Source of the DNA: Bufo bufo
Lineage: Eukaryota > Chordata > Amphibia > Anura > Bufonidae
Assembly (NCBI RefSeq): GCF_905171765.1
Contig: NC_053390.1
Coordinates: 514,624,852 to 514,688,851, forward strand
DNA length: 64,000 bases
Reading direction: 5' to 3'
The translations under genes and the position numbers were made by a program. Of the stretch, positions 55,066 through 64,000 are shown piece after piece. Below the pieces are notes generated by a model. That model saw only the letters and a list, made by a program, of their open reading frames with translations, was not told where the DNA came from and made no database searches. The number at the start of each line of letters is the position of its first letter. Within the stretch, counting starts at the first letter, position 1.

Positions 55066-55350
55066 GACCATCGATAGTGTGGTTATTTTGTGCTATATCC
55101 TACATCAGCTGCAGGCTGAGCCTGTGTCACCGAAGTGCATTTAACCATCAACAGTCTGGTTATTTTTTGGCCATATACTACATCAGCTGCAGGCTGAGCC
55201 TGTGTCACCCAAGTGCATTTAACCATCAACAGTCTGATTATTTTTTGGCCATATACTACATCAGCTGCAGGCTGAGCCTGTGTCACCCAAGTGCATTTAA
55301 CCATTACAGTGTGGTTATTTTTTGGCCATATATTACATCAGGGGCAAGTT
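55066..55350. repeat. About 78-bp tandem repeat, four units
   Basis: Units contain AAGTGCATTTAACCATCA, TGGTTATTTTTTGGCCATAT and CATCAGCTGCAGGCTGAGCC. They sit in the hAT leader just before the main satellite. Confidence 0.85.
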
Positions 55351-55365
55351 GAGCCTGTCACCCAG

Positions 55366-58300
55366 CGCCTAAAAAATAGACCTGACATTTCTATTCAACC
55401 AAATCTGCACAGTTTTAGCTGGTCAAGTTATTTGTAGTGACCGTAAATGCAGACTTTTTGTTCTGGGTTGAAAAAGCATTCCCAAATTTGCCATTCTGAA
55501 AATAACTAGTTTGTGGTATTTGAGGCCTACTTGAAATCTATCCCAAAAAGAAAATCTTATATTGAAGGTATTGATAGTGTCATTCAGAAAAACCTAAGAC
55601 ACACGCTAGCGTGCTGATAGAAGTGTCATTCTGTGATTAAACCTATAACTGTCACACAGCGCAAAAAAAAACAGGTCTCACATCTCTATTCAACCAAATC
55701 TGCACAGTTTTAGCTGGTCAAGTTATTTGTAGTGACCGTAAAAGCAGACTTTTTGTTCTGGGTTGAAAAAGCATTCCCAAATTTGCCATTCTGAAAATAA
55801 CTAGTTTGTGGTATTTGAGGCCTACTTGAAATCTATCCCAAAAATAAAATCTTACATTGAAGGTATTGATAGTGTCATTCAGAAAAACCTAAGACACACG
55901 CTAGCGTGCTGATAGAAGTGTCATTCTGTGATTAAACCTATAACTGTCACACAGCGCAAAAAAAAACAGGTCTCACATCTCTATTCAACCAAATCTGCAC
56001 AGTTTGAGCTGGTCAAGTTATTTGTAGTGACCGTAAAAGCAGACTTTTTGTTCTGGGTTGAAAAAGCATTCCCAAATTTGCCATTCTGAAAATAACTAGT
56101 TTGTGGTATTTGAGGCCTACTTGAAATCTATCCCAAAAAGAAAATCTTACATTGAAGGTATTGATAGTGTCATTCAGAAAAACCTAAGACACACGCTAGC
56201 GTGCTGATAGAAGTGTCATTCTGTGATTAAACCTATAACTGTCACACAGCGCAAAAAAAAACAGGTCTCACATCTCTATTCAACCAAATCTGCACAGTTT
56301 TAGCTGGTCAAGTTATTTGTAGTGACCGTAAAAGCAGACTTTTTGTTCTGGGTTGAAAAAGCATTCCCAAATTTGCCATTCTGAAAATAACTAGTTTGTG
56401 GTATTTGAGGCCTACTTGAAATCTATCCCAAAAATAAAATCTTACATTGAAGGTATTGATAGTGTCATTCAGAAAAACCTAAGACACACGCTTGCGTGCT
56501 GATAGAAGTGTCATTCTGTGATTAAAACTATAACTGTCACACAGCGCAAAAAAAAAACAGGTCTCACATCTCTATTCAACCAAATCTGCACAGTTTTAGC
56601 TGGTCAAGTTATTTGTAGTGACCGTAAAAGCAGACTTTTTGTTCTGGGTTAAAAAAGCATTCCCAAATTTGCCATTCTGAAAATAACTAGTTTGTGGTAT
56701 TTGAGGCCTACTTGAAATCTATCCCAAAAATAAAATCTTACATTGAAGGTATTGATAGTGTCATTTAGAAAAACCTAAGACACACGCTAGCGTGCTGATA
56801 GAAGTGTCATTCTGTGATTAAACCTATAACTGTCACACAGCGCAAAAAAAAAACAGGTCTCACATCTCTATTCAACCAAATCTGCACAGTTTTAGCTGGT
56901 CAAGTTATTTGTAGTGACCGTAAAAGCAGACTTTTTGTTCTGGGTTGAAAAAGCATTCCCAAATTTGCCATTCTGAAAATAACTAGTTTGTGGTATTTGA
57001 GGCCTACTTGAAATCTATCCCAAAAAGAAAATCTTACATTGAAGGTATTGATAGTGTCATTCAGAAAAACCTAAGACACATGCTAGCGTGCTGATAGAAG
57101 TGTTATTCTGTGATTAAACCTATAACTGTCACACAGCGCAAAAAAAAAACAGGTCTCACATCTCTATTCAACCAAATCTGCACAGTTTTAGCTGGTCAAG
57201 TTATTTGTAGTGACCGTAAAAGCAGACTTTTTGTTCTGGGTTGAAAAAGCATTCCCAAATTTGCCATTCTCAAAATAACTAGTTTGTGGTATTTGAGGCC
57301 TACTTGAAATCTATCCCAAAAAGAAAATCTTACATTGAAGGTATTGATAGTGTCATTCAGAAAAACCTAAGACACACGCTAGCGTGCTGATAGAAGTGTC
57401 ATTCTGTGATTAAACCTATAACTGTCACACAGCGCAAAAAAAAAACAGGTCTCACATCTCTATTCAACCAAATCTGCACAGTTTTAGCTGGTCAAGTTAT
57501 TTGTAGTGACCGTAAAAGCAGACTTTTTGTTCTGGGTTGAAAAAGCATTCCCAAATTTGCCATTCTGAAAATAACTAGTTTGTGGTATTTGAGGCCTACT
57601 TAAAATCTATCCCAAAAAGAAAATCTTACATTGAAGGTATTGATAGTGTCATTCAGAAAAACCTAAGACACATGCTAGCGTGCTGATAGAAGTGTCATTC
57701 TGTGATTAAACCTATAACTGTCACACAGCGCAAAAAAAAAACAGGTCTCACATCTCTATTCAACCAAATCTGCACAGTTTTAGCTGGTCAAGTTATTTGT
57801 AGTGACCGTAAAAGCAGACTTTTTGTTCTGGGTTGAAAAAGCATTCCCAAATTTGCCATTCTGAAAATAACTAGTTTGTGGTATTTGAGGCCTACTTGAA
57901 ATCTATCCCAAAAAGAAAATCTTACATTGAAGGTATTGTTAGTGTCATTCAGAAAAACCTAAGACACACGCTAGCGTGCTGATAGAAGTGTCATTCTGTG
58001 ATTAAAACTATAACTGTCACACAGCGCAAAAAAAAAACAGGTCTCACATCTCTATTCAACCAAATCTGCACAGTTTTAGCTGGTCAAGTTATTTGTAGTG
58101 ACCGTAAAAGCAGACTTTTTGTTCTGGGTTGAAAAAGCATTCCCAAATTTGCCATTCTGAAAATAACTAGTTTGTGGTATTTGAGGCCTACTTGAAATCT
58201 ATCCCAAAAATAAAATCTTACATTGAAGGTATTGATAGTGTCATTCAGAAAAACCTAAGACACACGCTAGCGTGCTGATAGAAGTGTCATTCTGTGATTA

Positions 58301-61300
58301 AACCTATAACTGTCACACAGCGCAAAAAAAAAACAGGTCTCACATCTCTATTCAACCAAATCTGCACAGTTTTAGCTGGTCAAGTTATTTGTAGTGACCG
58401 TAAAAGCAGACTTTTTGTTCTGGGTTGAAAAAGCATTCCCAAATTTGCCATTCTGAAAATAACTAGTTTGTGGTATTTGAGGCCTACTTGAAATCTATCC
58501 CAAAAAGAAAATCTTACATTGAAGGTATTGATAGTGTCATTCATAAAAACCTAAGACACATGCTAGCGTGCTGATAGAAGTGTCATTCTGTGATTAAACC
58601 TATAACTGTCACACAGCGCAAAAAAAAAACAGGTCTCACATCTCTATTCAACCAAATCTGCACAGTTTTAGCTGGTCAAGTTATTTGTAGTGACCGTAAA
58701 AGCAGACTTTTTGTTCTGGGTTGAAAAAGCATTCCCAAATTTGCCATTCTGAAAATAACTAGTTTGTGGTATTTGAGGCCTCCTTGAAATCTATCCCAAA
58801 AAGAAAATCTTACATTGAAGGTATTGATAGTGTCATTCAGAAAAACCTAAGACACATGCTAGCGTGCTGATAGAAGTGTCATTCTGTGATTAAACCTATA
58901 ACTGTCACACAGCGCAAAAAAAAAACAGGTCTCACATCTCCATTCAACCAAATCTGCACAGTTTTAGCTGGTCAAGTTATTTGTAGTGACCGTAAAAGCA
59001 GACTTTTTGTTCTGGGTTGAAAAAGCATTCCCAAATTTGCCATTCTGAAAATAACTAGTTTGTGGTATTTGAGGCCTACTTGAAATCTATCCCAAAAATA
59101 AAATCTTACATTGAAGGTATTGATAGTGTCATTCAGAAAAACCTAAGACACACGCTAGCGTGCTGATAGAAGTGTCATTCTGTGATTAAACCTATAACTG
59201 TCACACAGCGCAAAAAAAAACAGGTCTCACATCTCTATTCAACCAAATCTGCACAGTTTTAGCTGGTCAAGTTATTTGTAGTGACCGTAAAAGCAGACTT
59301 TTTGTTCTGGGTTGAAAAAGCATTCCCAAATTTGCCATTCTGAAAATAACTAGTTTGTGGTATTTGAGGCCTACTTGAAATCTATCCCAAAAAGAAAATC
59401 TTACATTGAAGGTATTGATAGTGTCATTCAGAAAAACCTAAGACACACGCTAGCGTGCTGATAGAAGTGTCATTCTGTGATTAAACCTATAACTGTCACA
59501 CAGCGCAAAAAAAAAACAGGTCTCACATCTCTATTCAACCAAATCTGCACAGTTTTAGCTGGTCAAGTTATTTGTAGTGACCGTAAAAGCAGACTTTTTG
59601 TTCTGGGTTGAAAAAGCATTCCCAAATTTGCCATTCTGAAAATAACTAGTTTGTGGTATTTGAGGCCTACTTGAAATCTATCCCAAAAATAAAATCTTAC
59701 ATTGAAGGTATTGATAGTGTCATTCAGAAAAACCTAAGACACACGCTAGCGTGCTGATAGAAGTGTCATTCTGTGATTAAACCTATAACTGTCACACAGC
59801 GCAAAAAAAAAACAGGTCTCACATCTCTATTCAACCAAATCTGCACAGTTTTAGCTGGTCAAGTTATTTGTAGTGACCGTAAAAGCAGACTTTTTGTTCT
59901 GGGTTGAAAAAGCATTCCCAAATTTGCCATTCTGAAAATAACTAGTTTGTGGTATTTGAGGCCTACTTAAAATCTATCCCAAAAAGAAAATCTTACATTG
60001 AAGGTATTGATAGTGTCATTCAGAAAAACCTAAGACACATGCTAGCGTGCTGATAGAAGTGTCATTCTGTGATTAAACCTATAACTGTCACACAGCGCAA
60101 AAAAAAAACAGGTCTCACATCTCTATTCAACCAAATCTGCACAGTTTTAGCTGGTCAAGTTATTTGTAGTGACCGTAAAAGCAGACTTTTTGTTCTGGGT
60201 TGAAAAAGCATTCCCAAATTTGCCATTCTGAAAATAACTAGTTTGTGGTATTTGAGGCCTACTTAAAATCTATCCCAAAAAGAAAATCTTACATTGAAGG
60301 TATTGATAGTGTCATTCAGAAAAACCTAAGACACATGCTAGCGTGCTGATAGAAGTGTCATTCTGTGATTAAACCTATAACTGTCACACAGCGCAAAAAA
60401 AAAACAGGTCTCACATCTCATTCAACCAAATCTGCACAGTTTTAGCTGGTCAAGTTATTTGTAGTGACCGTAAAAGCAGACTTTTTGTTCTGGGTTGAAA
60501 AAGCATTCCCAAATTTGCCATTCTGAAAATAACTAGTTTGTGGTATTTGAGGCCTACTTGAAATCTATCCCAAAAATAAAATCTTACATTGAAGGTATTG
60601 ATAGTGTCATTCAGAAAAACCTAAGACACACGCTAGCGTGCTGATAGAAGTGTCATTCTGTGATTAAACCTATAACTGTCACACAGCGCAAAAAAAAACA
60701 GGTCTCACATCTCTATTCAACCAAATCTGCACAGTTTTAGCTGGTCAAGTTATTTGTAGTGACCGTAAAAGCAGACTTTTTGTTCTGGGTTGAAAAAGCA
60801 TTCCCAAATTTGCCATTCTGAAAATAACTAGTTTGTGGTATTTGAGGCCTACTTGAAATCTATCCCAAAAAGAAAATCTTACATTGAAGGTATTGATAGT
60901 GTCATTCAGAAAAACCTAAGACACACGCTAGCGTGCTGATAGAAGTGTCATTCTGTGATTAAACCTATAACTGTCACACAGCGCAAAAAAAAAACAGGTC
61001 TCACATCTCTATTCAACCAAATCTGCACAGTTTTAGCTGGTCAAGTTATTTGTAGTGACCGTAAAAGCAGACTTTTTGTTCTGGGTTGAAAAAGCATTCC
61101 CAAATTTGCCATTCTGAAAATAACTAGTTTGTGGTATTTGAGGCCTACTTGAAATCTATCCCAAAAAGAAAATCTTACATTGAAGGTATTGATAGTGTCA
61201 TTCAGAAAAACCTAAGACACACGCTAGCGTGCTGATAGAAGTGTCATTCTGTGATTAAACCTATAACTGTCACACAGCGCAAAAAAAAAACAGGTCTCAC

Positions 61301-64000
61301 ATCTCTATTCAACCAAATCTGCACAGTTTTAGCTGGTCAAGTTATTTGTAGTGACCGTAAAAGCAGACTTTTTGTTCTGGGTTGAAAAAGCATTCCCAAA
61401 TTTGCCATTCTGAAAATAACTAGTTTGTGGTATTTGAGGCCTACTTGAAATCTATCCCAAAAATAAAATCTTACATTGAAGGTATTGATAGTGTCATTCA
61501 GAAAAACCTAAGACACACGCTAGCGTGCTGATAGAAGTGTCATTCTGTGATTAAACCTATAACTGTCACACAGCGCAAAAAAAAAACAGGTCTCACATCT
61601 CTATTCAACCAAATCTGCACAGTTTTAGCTGGTCAAGTTATTTGTAGTGACCGTAAAAGCAGACTTTTTGTTCTGGGTTGAAAAAGCATTCCCAAATTTG
61701 CCATTCTGAAAATAACTAGTTTGTGGTATTTGAGGCCTACTTGAAATCTATCCCAAAAAGAAAATCTTACATTGAAGGTATTGATAGTGTCATTCAGAAA
61801 AACCTAAGACACATGCTAGCGTGCTGATAGAAGTGTCATTCTGTGATTAAACCTATAACTGTCACACAGCGCAAAAAAAAAACAGGTCTCACATCTCTAT
61901 TCAACCAAATCTGCACAGTTTTAGCTGGTCAAGTTATTTGTAGTGACCGTAAAAGCAGACTTTTTGTTCTGGGTTGAAAAAGCATTCCCAAATTTGCCAT
62001 TCTGAAAATAACTAGTTTGTGGTATTTGAGGCCTACTTGAAATCTATCCCAAAAAGAAAATCTTACATTGAAGGTATTGATAGTGTCATTCAGAAAAACC
62101 TAAGACACACGCTAGCGTGCTGATAGAAGTGTCATTCTGTGATTAAACCTATAACTGTCACACAGCGCAAAAAAAAAACAGGTCTCACATCTCTATTCAA
62201 CCAAATCTGCACAGTTTTAGCTGGTCAAGTTATTTGTAGTGACCGTAAAAGCAGACTTTTTGTTCTGGGTTGAAAAAGCATTCCCAAATTTGCCATTCTG
62301 AAAATAACTAGTTTGTGGTATTTGAGGCCTACTTGAAATCTATCCCAAAAATAAAATCTTACATTGAAGGTATTGATAGTGTCATTCAGAAAAACCTAAG
62401 ACACACGCTAGCGTGCTGATAGAAGTGTCATTCTGTGATTAAACCTATAACTGTCACACAGCGCAAAAAAAAACAGGTCTCACATCTCTATTCAACCAAA
62501 TCTGCACAGTTTTAGCTGGTCAAGTTATTTGTAGTGACCGTAAAAGCAGACTTTTTGTTCTGGGTTGAAAAAGCATTCCCAAATTTGCCATTCTGAAAAT
62601 AACTAGTTTGTGGTATTTGAGGCCTACTTGAAATCTATCCCAAAAATAAAATCTTACATTGAAGGTATTGATAGTGTCATTCAGAAAAACCTAAGACACA
62701 CGCTAGCGTGCTGATAGAAGTGTCATTCTGTGATTAAACCTATAACTGTCACACAGCGCAAAAAAAAAACAGGTCTCACATCTCTATTCAACCAAATCTG
62801 CACAGTTTTAGCTGGTCAAGTTATTTGTAGTGACCGTAAAAGCAGACTTTTTGTTCTGGGTTGAAAAAGCATTCCCAAATTTGCCATTCTGAAAATAACT
62901 AGTTTGTGGTATTTGAGGCCTACTTGAAATCTATCCCAAAAATAAAATCTTACATTGAAGGTATTGATAGTGTCATTCAGAAAAACCTAAGACACACGCT
63001 AGCGTGCTGATAGAAGTGTCATTCTGTGATTAAACCTATAACTGTCACACAGCGCAAAAAAAAAACAGGTCTCACATCTCTATTCAACCAAATCTGCACA
63101 GTTTTAGCTGGTCAAGTTATTTGTAGTGACCGTAAAAGCAGACTTTTTGTTCTGGGTTGAAAAAGCATTCCCAAATTTGCCATTCTGAAAATAACTAGTT
63201 TGTGGTATTTGAGGCCTACTTGAAATCTATCCCAAAAAGAAAATCTTACATTGAAGGTATTGATAGTGTCATTCAGAAAAACCTAAGACACACGCTAGCG
63301 TGCTGATAGAAGTGTCATTCTGTGATTAAACCTATAACTGTCACACAGCGCAAAAAAAAAACAGGTCTCACATCTCTATTCAACCAAATCTGCACAGTTT
63401 TAGCTGGTCAAGTTATTTGTAGTGACCGTAAAAGCAGACTTTTTGTTCTGGGTTGAAAAAGCATTCCCAAATTTGCCATTCTGAAAATAACTAGTTTGTG
63501 GTATTTGAGGCCTACTTAAAATCTATCCCAAAAAGAAAATCTTACATTGAAGGTATTGATAGTGTCATTCAGAAAAACCTAAGACACATGCTAGCGTGCT
63601 GATAGAAGTGTCATTCTGTGATTAAACCTATAACTGTCACACAGCGCAAAAAAAAAACAGGTCTCACATCTCTATTCAACCAAATCTGCACAGTTTTAGC
63701 TGGTCAAGTTATTTGTAGTGACCGTAAAAGCAGACTTTTTGTTCTGGGTTGAAAAAGCATTCCCAAATTTGCCATTCTCAAAATAACTAGTTTGTGGTAT
63801 TTGAGGCCTACTTGAAATCTATCCCAAAAAGAAAATCTTACATTGAAGGTATTGATAGTGTCATTCAGAAAAACCTAAGACACACGCTAGCGTGCTGATA
63901 GAAGTGTCATTCTGTGATTAAACCTATAACTGTCACACAGCGCAAAAAAAAAACAGGTCTCACATCTCTATTCAACCAAATCTGCACAGTTTTAGCTGGT
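55366..64000. repeat. 295-296-bp satellite, about 29 copies, open at window end
   Basis: The landmark GTCACACAGC recurs at 55651, 55946, 56241, 56536, 56832, 57128 and onward, giving 295-296 bp; length change comes from an A-run of 8-10. Monomers are nearly identical, with a few recurring variants (CACGCTAGC or CATGCTAGC; AAAAAGAAAAT or AAAAATAAAAT; CTTGAAATC or CTTAAAATC). The first monomer is the most divergent at its start. A short palindrome ACGCTAGCGT lies in each unit. No long ORF exists in either strand. Confidence 0.95.

Larger units (their letters stand above)
54537..64000 (+). mobile_element. hAT 5' end leading into a large satellite array
   Basis: Starts TAGGGATGAGCGAACCCG, a hAT terminus, inserted in the same Tc1 remnant as copy C. 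Subterminal palindromes (CCCGAAC/GTTCGGG), a CATGGCTGTGATTGGCCAG foldback near 54720-54765 and a leader follow. A 78-bp repeat and then the 295-bp array come next. The coding region and other end lie beyond the window; the preceding 8 bases GTGATGAG are the expected duplication. Confidence 0.65.

Overview
The window is repeat-dense vertebrate DNA, most likely from an anuran amphibian. That reading rests on the mix of elements: BED-finger hAT transposons, several long-TIR Tc1/mariner families, a chromodomain Ty3/gypsy element, CR1-like LINEs with a TTCTATG tail, Penelope and MITE remnants. The species inference comes from family knowledge and was not tested by search. I see no intact host gene, no RNA gene and no CRISPR array. 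Nearly every supported coding region is a transposase, a retroelement polyprotein or a decayed copy; the one host-derived coding sequence is a broken DNMT3 methyltransferase copy.

Layout. 1-11.5 kb: LINE scrap, decayed hAT transposase, an intact Tc1 with a 334-aa transposase (2463-4072), MITEs, and a decayed gypsy gag-protease region split by a 1.4-kb MITE (9046-10484); a non-autonomous hAT (6161-8432) that carries a solo LTR lies next to it. 11.5-13.7 kb: nothing assigned. 13682-18404: complete-ended but defective hAT with a perfect 8-bp duplication. 19485-23952: solo LTR broken by an intact Tc1 and by a repeat-rich hAT. 24.3-27.7 kb: 51-bp minisatellite, DNMT3 pseudogene, hAT 5' end. 28362-29975: near-twin of the 19.5-kb Tc1. 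30909-36447: young gypsy chromovirus with 643-bp LTRs, disabled by one frameshift. 36.4-42.2 kb: old hAT remnant holding a Tc1 and an LTR-in-LTR, then a foldback MITE holding a CR1 fragment. 42.2-48.5 kb: two adjacent Tc1 remnants, MITEs, Penelope and CR1 pieces. 48.2-64 kb: one Tc1 cut by two hATs. The first (48487-54464) is complete-ended. The second starts at 54537 and runs into a satellite of about 295 bp, roughly 29 copies, that continues past the window edge.

How the parts relate. The window reads as insertion strata dated by nesting and by target-site duplications (8 bp for hAT, TA for Tc1, TTA or TTAA for MITEs, 4-5 bp for LTRs). Three Tc1 transposases look complete (2740-3744, 19747-20769, 28588-29610), so these elements may be active or recently active. 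All boundaries, copy numbers and mismatch counts were read by eye.
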